64,000 bases of DNA from Eopsaltria australis. Taxonomy: Eukaryota; Chordata; Aves; Passeriformes; Petroicidae. The DNA lies in NCBI GenBank assembly GCA_034509425.1, contig JAVTVJ010001779.1, positions 1 through 64,000 of the forward strand, in the 5' to 3' direction. The notes under the pieces are model-generated. The model made no database searches and had not been told where the DNA came from. It saw only the letters and a list, made by a program, of their open reading frames with translations. Positions 34,483 through 47,448 of the stretch are shown piece by piece; position 1 is the stretch's first letter, and every line of letters begins with the position of its first letter. The translations under genes were made by a program, and so were the position numbers.

Positions 34483-36354
34483 GCTAGATAAATTGTGTCC
34501 TTTTGTGATGAGCACCACTTATACAGGAATAGAAAGAGGTAAGAATATTGCCAGAGGACCAGAAATGGTTAAATTAATTTCATATTGGATTTCCACAGGC
34601 TGTTGGAAGCCAGAAGATGAGGTACTGTATTGATTCAAAAATCTTCACATTCAAAAAGCAAACTCAAAAAGACTATGAAAAAGAAAACCTTTTTCTTTGG
34701 ACAAATACCACTCACAGAAAAGAGAAAAATTCCTCCACAAATAATAATGAGAGAAAAAAAGCTGTTACATACCACTTTGTCACATCTAAGTGCTCTGTGG
34801 TCTAAAAACTTCTGGTCTTATTTAGTTGGCATTTTGCTTAATCATACAGCCACCAAAATTCTTGATTTTAAATATTTAAGCCACCTACCACATATATACA
34901 GTATTTTGACCTGTAAGGATACAACTGACACCAACCACTGTGAGACTTTATTAATTCATAGCCAAAGGAAATAAATTAATCAAACAAACAACAACCCCAC
35001 CCACCCCCCTCCAAACATGCATATACAGTAACTATTCATCAGAAAATATTCCTATCACTCTGCATAAAAAAGCTTTAAAATCCTACAGGTGATATCACAT
35101 CTTCAAGACATTGCCTCTTGCTAAGTAGAAATGGTAGCACAGAAACAACAGTCCTAATCTCAGCAAGAACAATTTCACTGCATTGACTTCAGACGTGGAA
35201 AATACTGAGGCTGAAAAAAAAATGCATGCTGGTGATTATTCATACAAGCAGTAACTAGTTGTCCTTTTCAGAAAAGAAAGACTTAAATTCTTGTTCTACA
35301 TTCACTGCTTGACTTAATACCTTAATTGAACCAACCCAGAATAAACAAACCTTTCAGACAAGCACGTGTGCAGAACAATAATTTACTAACACTTTTATCA
35401 GTAGAAAATTAGAGGAAAAAATGGGAAAATGTCAGTGGATCAATTTTCCAATCTCTTCTGATAGTCTGATATGAGACAAAATGTAACATAAACAGGTGAA
35501 ATTTTTCATAATCACAGCAACTTTTATGCAGAAAAGCATAAGAACTTATTAAAAATCCATTAAGAAGCTAAGGGATAAAATGAGGCTTCAGGAATTAAAA
35601 ACACCTTTAGATAAACAGAGTCAATGAAAATCAAAACATAATTGAAGAATGAACAAGAAAATGCGAGGAATTTTAAAATGAAATAATTGTGCAGAAATTG
35701 GACCTTATTTCAAAAAAATTCCCTTTTCTTGAATAGCTAGGAGAAATAGTGCTGCAGCATATGTAGAAGAATCTATGCAAATCTGTACAAAAAGGACTTG
35801 CTGTTAAAGGTATAGGAATTTATTTTTATTAATATTTTTTAAATCTTTTTATTAATTGAAGGAAATCAGAAGCTAAAATGAAAGCAAGTATTCTATTGAT
35901 CCTTTCAAGTCTGAATATAACCTATACATATGGAAAGGCAAATATCTCAGAACACAATATATAATACTTGGAGGAATTATCAGGAATCTGCTCCTGTTTT
36001 TCTTTGCAATGAAATAATACATGAAATAATTTTGTGGTTTCAGGGATAGGCCAATCTTTCCCTCTTTTAGTATAGAAGCTCTGAAAAAGATTAATGAAGA
36101 TTAAAAAAGGAAATCTTAAACAGTAATATAAAAGAGAACTAGATAAGCAAAGGTGGTGGGGTAACACTGGTTTGGTTGCTTTGGTTTATCTGTGCTTTAT
36201 TAACACTAATTTTTCCCCCCAGTAATCTCTTACCACCTATGCACTTTTAATTATAGGGGAAAATTTACAATTATATCTTTGTTTTAACCAAGTATTCTGG
36301 GTCTGCCTTTCAGCAGGCAGAGGAAAACAAATCCACAGATCTGTGCAGAGAAAC
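34483..36354. other. Unique AT-rich DNA, no gene seen
   Basis: Noncoding, with CCCACCC runs near 34995-35010. I see no exon or RNA gene. Confidence 0.55.
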
Positions 36355-37402
36355 TGTTTGCTTGGACCTGCCTGAATGTCAGGCACCCACCAAAGCTGCT
36401 CTCTGTCAGCTGTGCAGGGGAGAGAAAGTAAAATAAAAGCCTTGTGGCTTGAGATCAGGACAGGGAGACATCACTCACTAATTACCAACATGGGAAAAAT
36501 GGACTCAGCTTGAGGAAATTAGTTTAATTTATTGCCAATCAAATCAGAGTAGGGTGATGAAAAGTAAAACACGTTCACCTCTCTCTTACTCCCAGGCTGA
36601 GCTTCACTCCTGATTTCTCTATCACTTCCCCTCAGTAGCAGAGGAGGGTGGGAAATATGGTCTGAGATCAGTTCATCATATGCTCTCTTTTGCTCTTTCC
36701 TTCTTAGGAGAATGACTCCTCAAACTCTCCCCCTGCTCCAGCGTGCTGTCCCTCCTACAGGGGACAGGTCTCCATCATCTTCTGTGTGAAATCATCCCAT
36801 GGACTACAGCTCTTTACAGACTGCTCCAGTGTGGATCCCCCACAGGGTCACAAGTCCTGCCCTCAAACCTGCTCCAGCATGGGCTCCTCTCTCCTTGGGC
36901 CCAGAGGTCCTGCCTTGGCCCTGTTCCAGCAGGAGCTTCCCACAGGGTCATGGCCTCCTTCGGGAGTCCACCTGTTCTGGCATGGGGTTCTCGACATGCT
37001 GCAGGGGGAATCTCTTCTCCATGGACCTCCACGGGCTGCAGGGGCACAGCTGCCACACCATGGTCTGCACCGCAGTCTGCAGGATGGTGGTGGTGAATCT
37101 CCCCCTCTTTCTTCACTTACCTTAGTGTCTCCAGAGTTGTTTCTCTCTCACTCATATATTCTCACTCCTCTCTTCTCTGGCTGCAGTTGTTGTCATTGCA
37201 CTGGGGTTTTTTTCCCCTTCTCAAATGTGTTATCCCAGAGGTGCTATCACCATCAACGATGGGCTTGACCTTGTCCAGAGGCAGGCCTGTCCTAGAGCTG
37301 GCTGGCATTGACTATGTTGGACATGGGGGAAGCTTCTGGCAGCTTCTCACAGAAGCCACCCTTGTAGCCTCCACACTACCAAAATCTGGCCATTCAAACC
37401 CA
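36355..37402 (-). mobile_element. Solo LTR, ERVL-like family J, degraded
   Basis: The minus strand contains GATTTGATTGGCAATAAATT (poly(A) signal, about 36525-36545) downstream of a 450-bp stretch of repeated GCTGGAGCAGG and CATGGAGGTCC words. The U3 start is GGTTTGAATGGCCAG near 37395. From family knowledge this is a long ERVL-type LTR frequent in Neoaves that gives rise to spurious predicted proteins. TSDs are not visible. A shorter relative is at 49078-49613. Confidence 0.75.
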
Positions 37403-38642
37403 ATTTAAAATCACTTTGCCTTTTGTGCCATATTTTCTAAACCTGTAAATTTATACCCTATACTTATCTAAAAAAAATTGACCTCCTTTGTACTTCAAAA
37501 TTGTATTCATTGCAACACCATAGGCATAATAGCTGTTCATTTTGCTAAAGAATTCCTAATATTGATTTTGATTAAGAGAAGTAATTTTCAATGTCAATAA
37601 ATTTAATAAAATGAGAATAAAAGTGTCTCTACAGAGAAGGTTGCATCAACTCAGACAAATGATCAAGAGAATTTTTCTCATGGGCACAAGCCTTATGTAA
37701 AGTGGGATATTAATGGCCTATTGATGCTTGAGCATAAGATCAATAACCCTGCAAATGCTTATATACATAGTTCATAGAGTTTTATGGAGACTATTCAGAT
37801 GGATCTCATAATTCAAATAGTTCTTAGATGCATGGAGTTGCACAGATTGTCCACTGCTTTCTGTTGTGTAGACTCTTAAATATCAGTACTACAGTACTCT
37901 AGCCTCATTTGAGCACCTGAAGCTAGACAGTATTAATTCAACACAGATTAAGTCTCTGTTGATACATCCTTATTCATGACCAGAGTTTTTAGGCACAGCA
38001 GCAAAAACAATATCAGACTTCTTTTGCTGTTATCTTGTCATGTTGCAGTAAACACCAGATCTGGAGTGGAAGAAATAATAACAGTAGTATATTTATAATA
38101 TAAATTGCACATAATGCACAACTTGCATGATAGAACAACTTACGTGATAGAACACAGCATAAAAGAAAGAACTTGTGCATCTTTTTTCTCATACCATGGT
38201 CATTCAATATTTTAATTCCTTTCCTTCCTAAAGCTCCAATTAGGATACTTAAAAGCAAGTGGTAAGGTCTTATTTTGAAAAACAGATCCTGTTTCACCAT
38301 ATGTTTGTGTCAAGAGAAATGCATCTGCAGATATCAACAAAATGGGAAACACCCTTGACAGTGTTACTCACAGCCAATACGGATATGAGGTTCTAAGAGA
38401 GACTTTTCAACAAAAAAGAAATTTGATGCAATAAATGTCTACACATTTACACCTAGCATAAAGCAGGGCTTAGAAAGGTAAATCACTCCACTGCAGATTG
38501 AAAGTATTCTTTTATATTCTTATTATGCTGAAATAAGTACTGACAATAAAGTGACTTAAATATCTCCAATGACAATAAGCAAGTATAATGGAAGAAAATT
38601 TATTATTATGTTATCAACATTGTTAGAAACTATTTGCTGCTA
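37403..38642. other. Unique AT-rich DNA, no gene seen
   Basis: Noncoding. CTTTGA at 38643-38648 is the TSD of the next LTR. Confidence 0.55.
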
Positions 38643-39275
38643 CTTTGATGTGGCCGATGGTGTGGGCTAGCCAGCTGACCACCAGGGTTTCGGACAGCAG
38701 CCCGACGCCCGCTACAAGCAAGTGTCCCTGACCAAAGCAGGTTCACAGCTGTCGGGCCCTTACGTCCCTTGCCACAGGCTGTGTCTCCCTTTATGGAGGA
38801 CACTGTATCCAAAGAGCTGGAGTATAGCGGGAGGGATCTTTCACCCAGGAATAATAGAGACACTGTAACGCAGTGTTAACAGCTCTCTGGGCATCCAGGT
38901 GAAAGACCCAGAGCTCCCTTTGCATCAGACTTTTATTGAGGGAGACAAACCAATCACAATCGAGCCTGGGGGAGGAACCAGGGAGGGATCAGGGGACAGG
39001 AACCAACTTGGAAGGGAAGGGGGAGGAGAGGAAGAGACTGACAAGGGGATAACACAATCAACTACTGAGTAACAGAGAACTTCCTGGAACCTAAAGATGA
39101 TAGACAGGAGAGTGACAGGTGGCCGGACAAGTGGGGACAGGATAGCCAGCCCCCGGGAAACTTGGCCCATCTACAGGGCAAACCACTTAGGGCTCTATCC
39201 CAGGGGAGTCCCTAGCCCAGAGCTTCTTAGCGGGGGGAAAGGGTTTTGGGGGCTTGGACCACCGCAACACTTTGA
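38643..39275 (-). mobile_element. Solo LTR, ERVK-like family F relative (with 6-bp TSD)
   Basis: LTR 38649-39269 (621 bp): plus-strand ends TGTGGCCGATGG and CCACCGCAACA, perfect CTTTGA on both sides (38643-38648, 39270-39275). AATAAA on the minus strand is near 38932. U5 words (CTGGATGCCCAGAGAGC) match those in 4825-5458 and 32920-33571, but overall divergence is greater. Confidence 0.93.
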
Positions 39276-41003
39276 TAAACATATTAGTCTTAATGTGTTT
39301 TAAGCCAAAGAACTTGAAAATTCGTATCAGCAATGATAGTTATGTCCTCTCACATTATCCTCTGCTTCTCAAAAAAAGTAATAATCATCATTTGCAAATG
39401 AATATAAGAAGGTAGTATTTATATCTTAATTGGCTCTCACTAAAAGATGGGAAACTCATATCTTATAGAAAATGACAAATGCTTTAAATGTACTTTCTGT
39501 CTAAATAAGGGTGAAATTTAAAGATTTTTCAGAGGTTTGGTTTTTTCCATTACAGAGAGTGTACAGTAATGAAAATAGCAATTAAGAAATAATTCAAAGC
39601 CAGAAAAAAACCCTAAATGCTTCAAGTTTTAAACATTCAGGTAGAAAATGAGATTTAAAATTTCGTTGTAATCCAGATGTTCCCAGTGTTTCTCTTCAAT
39701 GGACTCTTTTCCACAAATAAGCTAAATCCTCAAGTTCTGCTGATCTATGACAACACCATGGAGTCATGATGATTTAAACCATTGTCGTCAATAAACACTA
39801 AGATATATTTTAATATGAATAACAGAGTGACAGAACCAGCCAATATGAAGTAAAGACTATAATGCAATCATGCATTAATTATTAATGACTATCTATTATG
39901 AGGAAAGCAGCTAAACCTGACATAAATAATGAATATTTTTATTTTGTAAAGAGTATTGATATAAGCTTATTTTCTATTTTGCAACCAAAAAAGTAAGCTA
40001 TTTAACATCTTAGTTTTATCATTTCAAAAAAATGCTATTTTCTTATCAAGCTGAAATTATAGCAAGTCATTAAAGGGTAACTTAGTTTTTGTTGTAATTA
40101 TTAAGCACAACCTTTTTTTCACACAAGACATTTTTTATTATTTACAGTTTTTCATCTTTTATCTATTCCCACATAATTGCCTTCTTTTAATTGCTCCTTT
40201 TGACAGTTTCTATCTTTCAAATTCATGTTTAAGTTTATGCTTACCTATGTCTTTGGAATTGTCACAATATTAAGTTCTGGTAGAATCTCATTTACACTGA
40301 TATAAAGAAAACTCTTTGGGTGAGTTTCCTCTTAACAAACTTTAGCTAAATAAATAGCCATCTGTCCTAAGGCTCCATTAAGAAAGAAATGAGCTTCCAC
40401 AGACTTATTCATGTTATTGATTTCAGAAATTCAGTTTAGAACATGATGAATAACTTTCTAGAGTTGTCTACATCCTTCTCTTAAGAGTAGAAGTTTATAC
40501 TACTACACAGTACTACATATTCAAGTATAGAAGAGCTCAAGTTAAGTGATTCATAACAGATGATCTGCACTTACTCTATAAACAAAGTTACTCTGAGGAT
40601 TTATTCCTGTTCAGACCAAGAAAAAGCATCATTTCAGTCTTATCTGTATAATCTTGTCTTTCTCAAGCCTCTTCTGGATAGCAGACAGAGGGAAATGTGA
40701 GTCCTTTCTAAAGACAGCCTCCCTCAGTGGGAATGGTGGCCTGTCTTACAGTAGCAAAAATTTCTCAGTGAGCAGGGGGACTCTGCAACTTCCCTCTTGC
40801 CAATTGTAGACCTCCCTCTGCTCCAGTCAGCTCAGCAGACATAAGATTAATTTCCTAAAGAAATTGGGCTGAGGTGCCTCTCTGCCATTTCATTGTTCTT
40901 TTACTAGCAGTTGTTTTTTTGTTTTACATTATCATGCAACAATTTGTGTGTTGTTTATTCACACTTTCATTGGTCTGAGGTAAAAATCAGATGCCTACTG
41001 AGT

Positions 41004-41101
41004 TCCTGTGCCACAATATTCCCCTAAGGCTTTGCTCTTCACGGTCTGTCTTTCCTGCACCACAATATTCCCCTAAGGCTTTGCTCTTCACCGTCTGTCT
41101 T
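41004..41101. repeat. 49-bp tandem duplication
   Basis: A unit containing CACAATATTCCCCTAAGG is repeated head to tail with period 49 (start of CCACAATATT at 41011 and 41060) and about three differences. Confidence 0.93.
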
Positions 41102-42686
41102 TCCTGCACAGAGTAAATGTTAATTACTAATATTTTTATATGATGCAGCTTTATATTGAAATTAGAATAATATGGAATGATAAAAATGTAACGTGAGTTT
41201 TCACACTCAGTCGCAATGCTTTTCATAGTTGCCATTCAGTCTTATCAGTGCTCTTGTCATTACCAAAGCCCAGTTGAGGAGAACTTGATCTAGAATGTTC
41301 TCCTTTAATAAAAGAGATCCAGCATGGGCTGATAATTGGCACAGTGAGTTATGTTAAGTCTTTCAAAGTTTGTGGTAAAGGGTTTCTTCCAGAATAAATG
41401 AGCATGCCCTTAGCACATTCTCACATTCTAATAATTTCTGCCTGTCAGAATGGTGGACTTGAAGTGCAATTAAAATAGTGACATACAAACGTAATTAGGT
41501 GTGTGTTACACACAGAGGTTGAATGGTGATAAAGTTCATTGTAAAGTCAGTGAAAATTCTCTTGAGGTCCTGGTATGTTGAGGCTAAACCTGATAGTCAG
41601 CCAGTTCAGTCAGCTGCAGTTTCCCTTGCTCTTGTTTATGTCTGATGTTTTATTGCCCATGACTTCCTCCAGTAATTTTCATCTACTCTATAAATTGATG
41701 ATATGTCTAATGTTTTGGTTTTTTCTTTTTTTAGGAAACAGAAAGTGTGTTTCAAAGCACAAAGGGAGAACAGCGCACGTGAGCTACACGCTTTGGATGG
41801 CAGATGAATTATGAGTCTTGACAAGGTAATTTGCAGATTTTCTATTTCTGCATTCAAAATATGGTTTGTGTCTAACAGGAGCTCCTATTGCTATTAAATA
41901 CCACATGAAACAGTCATAGTTGCTGTGACATAAAATATGGAGGATTATTTTGAAAAGTACACACTTAATCATGTATCATAGTTGAATAAATTCAGAATCA
42001 GTGTAAAGGAAATCTGATGATTTGCCCCAGCTTTTGGTATATAAACTGAAGCAAAATCCTGTTTCTCAGATAAGTAAAAATAAAGGGGACAATAAAGGGG
42101 AAAAAATATAACATCTACAGAAAGTTAGTAATTAAATATATCTTGGCCATTTCAGTCATATTTAAAGCCAACTTTGGCAGATTACAGGCCTGGATTTATG
42201 CATTTATATTCTAATAATATGCAACATAATGTAAGAGGATTGCTTCACTGGAGTATTTACTACTGAAGAGAAAATTATGTTTATAATTATACATCCCAAA
42301 TAAAATTTACAGAAATGCTGAAGACCATAAAAAATGTCATCAACAAATTATAAGGTTTGAATTCTCCCAGTTATATGGGTACAATATTTTCATTACTGTT
42401 GAAAGGATTTAGGAACCTACACTGAAGGATAAGCATAGTTGATTGTATTTTTCATTGTAATTTGCATTGTAGTTTTTCCTGCTAAGGATTTTCTGTAAAA
42501 TTGCACTTATTATAATTTGTCATTTTTAATGATTATAAGAATAAAATAGATATCAAGTCTCTCTGATAGAACATAGGTGAAGGGCTCCCAAAAACTGAAT
42601 TTCTCTCTTCGTTTATTCGTTCCATATGTAAAAACCAGTATTCCGGCCATGTAATATATTGTCTAACTCAAAGGCAGCTTTTTCTG

Positions 42687-42690
<4 letters not shown>

Positions 42691-42721
<31 letters not shown>
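42691..42721. repeat. (AT)15 microsatellite
   Basis: Uninterrupted AT dinucleotides, seen directly. It is likely polymorphic. Confidence 0.95.
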
Positions 42722-42724
<3 letters not shown>

Positions 42725-43579
42725 TAAACTGTCTTGATGCTTACACTGAGTCTCCTTCTGGAATTCATCTGGTCATCAGAAACCACACTATTTTCTCAGC
42801 CAAGGAACCTATTTTTCTATTACAACAAAAATTATTAACCTAACTGTTATAAATATCTCTAACGATGACTTTCTATTAACACTTAAACAGACATCTGTTA
42901 TCTAAGCCATATTGTCCATACTACTTAATAACTTCTTAAATAATGACTTTGATTTTGCTTCTTAATAATTTTGAAAGTTGGGATTTTTTTTCAGGAGCCT
43001 AAGTATCAATTTAGAAAGCTCTGCTGTTGTAAAAATAGAAAACTTTGTCTTGATATCATTTGCATCAGTGAGACCTATTTTATGGCAGCAATGGCTATGT
43101 TAAGTTTTCTGCTAGTAAGGGAAAATGTAAGCAAAGAACTGTTTTAAACAGGTAATTTACAGACAAGGAAATGATAAATCTTCCTCTCTGAAGCTGGAAT
43201 AGTAATGATATGTAATTTTGAAGAGGATTATTGATTAGTGACAAAAGAATATTTACTGGTTGTTCCATTTGTTGTATCCGTGCAAAGAAAGGGGATTAGG
43301 TGCCACATTTGTCTGTGATGCATAGGGATTACTGTGCTCTGAACTGTAGATCTGCTAAGTCTAGAAAAGGCCACCTCTTGAGAGACATCTGTTAATTTGG
43401 ATGTTACTCAGCTTCTGTTTCCCACCAAGATCATTGCAAATGAGAGAATGGGTAAGTCACTGGCAGGAAATACTCTGAGTTATTCTGTTGAGCATATGGC
43501 TCCATTATCTGTCACCACTTAGACCCGTGTCACTTTATTTTGTTGAAATAAATGAAATGCTTCTTGATTTCTAAATGCT

Positions 43580-44206
43580 CATGGGTGTCGCCATCCGCCT
43601 TCTGCCTCGATGGCTATGAGGTGGTCGCTAATCAGAGGCGGATGCGACGAGGGTCCTCGGTGGCCAGCCTCGTCCCCTGTCGCCGGGAGTCCAGTTTCCC
43701 TTGCTCCCTGATCATGCTCCCAGTAGGCAAACTATCCGCCACACTGTGGCTGAAGGGGGTTCTCCCAACCCAGGTAATAGAGACACCGAGACCAGCAGGG
43801 TAGCAGCACTCTGTGGCACTGGGGTTGAGAGATCCCGAGCCCCCAGTGACACAGCCGTTTATTGTAAACAATCCACCAATCACCGCGGGGCTCGGGGGAG
43901 GAACTAGGGAAGAGCATGGGACAGGGAACCAACCAGGGAGGTAAGAGGGTGGAGAAGGGGTGACAGATAACAGAACGGTACAATGAACAACCGAGTGTAA
44001 CAGAACTTACTGGAACATGGGAGTAGTGAACTAACGATGGGCAGGTGGTGCTAGCCTATCAGTCTAGAGGGTGTAAACTTATGTGGAGCCCATCCTATTC
44101 GGGCTAAACCAAGTCTTGCCCCACCTCAGGGGAATCCTCCTCTTCCCCCCAGGGCTTCCTCATTGGAAAAGTCTCTTGGGCCATCTGCACCACCGCCACA
44201 CATGGG
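43580..44206 (-). mobile_element. Solo LTR, ERVK-like family F relative (with 6-bp TSD)
   Basis: LTR 43586-44200 (615 bp): plus-strand ends TGTCGCCATCC and CACCGCCACA, perfect CATGGG flanks (43580-43585, 44201-44206). TTTATT near 43858 is AATAAA on the minus strand. The U3 end GGCGGTGGTGCAGATGGCC resembles the other family members. Confidence 0.94.
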
Positions 44207-47200
44207 ATACAAATAATTCTCATGGATAAATTTGATCATGAGGGCTTTGCTTTGTGGGCTTCATAAGAATACTTTTTTTTCTCTTAGGGCCATGAATTCA
44301 AATTAAAGTGATATAAGAGATTTTAAAAGAATGTGTTATGCTTAATGCCATTAATTCTATTTTTTTTCTAACTAATGTCTCTAATTAACCTAGAGCTGCC
44401 CCTTGAGATAAAATTTTTTTAAAACTCCATTCAAGCACTTTTTCACTGCTCTGCCAATTCTTTCCTAATTTTTCATGTGCCTATGGCTTTATAAAATAAG
44501 AAATGAATTGCATTTTTTTCCCCCAAGCATCAAGACAATTAATTCCAGAACTAGTTCTGTAAAGAGTGATCTGAAAAATAATTGAGCACACAGAGTGTGA
44601 AATTTTAAAGGTTATTAGAAGACATTCATTGCTTTGAATACCTTACTGAGTGGTATACAACAGTGAAGAGCTGAAGAGATTATTAAGTCAATTAATAGCC
44701 ACAGAGAATTACAAAATATTTGCAATATGTCATCCTGGCATGACCTTATGAACTCTTGTATTGATACAACATCACAGTGAAAACTTTGCAAGGCATTATC
44801 AAGGCACCCTGTTGTGATTAATTTGTGGTTTTCCATAACTATTTTACATTATTTTTCTTATCTTCCTTCTCTTTCCTCTCACTCATGACTTCTTAGAGGA
44901 GCCCAAGTATTTCACATTTTATATCTCTTTCCCTCTTTTTAAACCCCTTTTTCACTATGGTGTTTGTTTTGTTTTCTTTTTGGGTTGATTTTTTATTCTT
45001 TTATAGATGATTATCAGTGACCTGGTTTTATTTGTTGATCATTTTATGACTTTATTAAGGCAATGGCAGAGATCTTACTCTCGATATTTTCTGGTCATAA
45101 AAGAAGAGCTTTATAAACCCTTACTGACTATTCTGAAACTATAGCCAGGAGTCAAAAAAATATACAAGTCCCTGTATTCCAGAAGGATCCAGCTAACTCA
45201 GCCCTTTGTGAGCCCTGATAATATAATTATAATTTAAGGAAGTATGTTGACTTTTTAAAAAGGCAAATTTCAAGCCTTCCGTATCTCAAATTTCAGTCCT
45301 AGTACAAGATGTGAGGTACAGATTCAACATAGCATATGGCTTTAAAGTTGTCATTACAGATTTAGAACATAGAGCCATTTCCAGTCCTGTGAAATTACTT
45401 CCCATGAAATATAATCTTCAATTTGCATTTTTTCTGGTTTCCTCCATTATTTTATTCTCCATTTATATTCTAACTCCCACAGCACTCACTACTGGGTAAT
45501 GCCAGCTGATGATTCAGCGTCATGAAGGCAGCACAGACACTATGAGAACTAAGTTTCATTTTCTAGTCTCTGAAGAGGCAGCCACCAGCTTTGTTGCAAA
45601 GAAAAATTACTCATATTGCACATAGGATACATGGATATTCAGAGTGAATTTTATATGATGGTCAGTATGACATTAAAAAGGAAATATAATGATTTTATCC
45701 CACAGAGGGTTTAACAGTAGCAAAAGGCAAATTCAGGAGATTTGTGACTGATGAGTAGAAATGAAAGAACACAGAGTCCCAATGCTATTCCTTTTTTTGG
45801 AGTCATTACGTGTGGGGCAGAAGTAAACAAATACTGAACTTTACATAAGAAAAATGTAAAAGGATTGATTTTCCCAATAAACTATTTCATTCTTTCATTC
45901 TGTCATGGGCTAGCTTGCTCAACAGAGCAAGAAAAGACAATGCAAGGCCCACAGACAGTTCAATAAGTCAGATAATACAGTGAGTTAATTAACTCTGTAA
46001 TATTAACTACTGATAATTTCTAAGGGAAACTGGCTCCTTAAGATTTGATAATGTTCTGGCTGAAACAAATAGGGGTTTAAAGCTGACCCCAGTTTTGGGG
46101 TCCCTTGGTTTTAAGTGCTTGACAGAGCAGCTGATCTTTCTTCCTCACTATCTTCTTTCTTACTGTACATTAGTTCACACTTCACTGAAAATTCCTCAGA
46201 TCAAAGCATTTTTTTAACCATAGCTCACTGATAGAAGTGAGAGATGGAAACAGGTAAAGTGGAAAAAAATGAATGAGAATACGAGCATTGCTCTAATTCC
46301 CAGGGAAGGCAGCAGCATTAGAGGTAGTCCAGGCAAGAGGTCTGTCTCGTTTTGCAAATGATGCTACTGCCATACAAGATAATCAAAAAATAGCTGGATT
46401 TTACTGTCACTCAGTTCTCTGTTTTAACATTTCTTATTCAGGAGAACTAGGTATGTTTAATGCACTAGTGTTACATGAATAATGGTAATCCAACTAGGAG
46501 GCATTCCTAAAACTTAAAACTATAATACCTTCAAAAAGTAAAAGAAATCATAGGGAAAAATAAGTCATGGAAAATAAAAAAAAAATATGAGAAAGCTTTC
46601 AAACATATCTGAATCTGCTGGGTCAATATATTATTTTGAAAGGTATATTTTGGATTCCATTGTCATTCCTAATTTGAGTTCACACTGGAAAAGGAAGTAA
46701 AGGAGTCAAATAGGGAAAAATATTACTAGAAGGTCTTAATAAAGATTTTTCTTAAAAGTATAGTAGGCTGAAGAACAGAATGAGAGCAGATTGGAAGTAC
46801 TATCTGTGAAACTAGATGATACTGTGGTAGAATGAGGTACGAGAAGAAAAATCTGCATACATGCATAACTTGAGAAAACCAGCCTGTTCTTTCTCTTTGA
46901 CCTTTTTTTTCCCAGTGATTCATTTGGAAATTATTAGAGGGGCTTTTTTCTTCTTCTTCTTCTTCTGTTGTATAGCTTTGAGGAACAAATTATTTTTTAC
47001 TTAAACAGACAGATGTAGCTTTCACAGAGTATAGGTTCTTTAACTGAAAAAAGCCATGAAGCAAATTTGAGTAAGAGGAGCTTTTGAATCATCACCACAT
47101 AATTGGTACTCTTCTGCAGGCACCACAGAATGGGAGTATTAATTTAAGTTCAAAAAAGAAAAGTCAAGATTCTAATGAAACAAAAGGACACAAGTTGATT

Positions 47201-47448
47201 TCTTTTTTTTCCATCTTTTATCATGAAGGCAAAGACTGGTACCTCAAAACCAATTTACAGAGCAAGAATATGATGTTGATTAAAGAAGCTGGTTTCTTTA
47301 AAACCTTAAATACAATCTTGATATTTCAATGTCCCTTAGACTTGTGTCAAAGTCATGAGTTATTGTTCAGACAATGGAAAATATCAAGAAAGATATTTCT
47401 GGGAGTACTGAGCTATACAGCTGTGACAATATGCAGTTTTGTGTCTTT
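44207..47448. other. 3.2-kb AT-rich unique region, no gene seen
   Basis: A (TTC)n run lies at about 46947-46966; otherwise it is noncoding. GGTGT at 47449-47453 is the next LTR's TSD. Confidence 0.55.

Larger units (their letters stand above)
39276..43579. other. 4.3-kb AT-rich unique region, no gene; small tandem repeats
   Basis: It holds a 49-bp tandem duplication (41004-41101), an exon-like interval with splice signals (41735-41825) and a perfect (AT)15 run (42691-42721). No coding gene is supported. Confidence 0.55.

Noticed and set aside
36743..37268. Long open frames rich in His, Leu, Gly and Ser (also 49167-49709)
   Set aside because: These come from the repeated words of an ERVL-type LTR that produces spurious gene predictions in birds.
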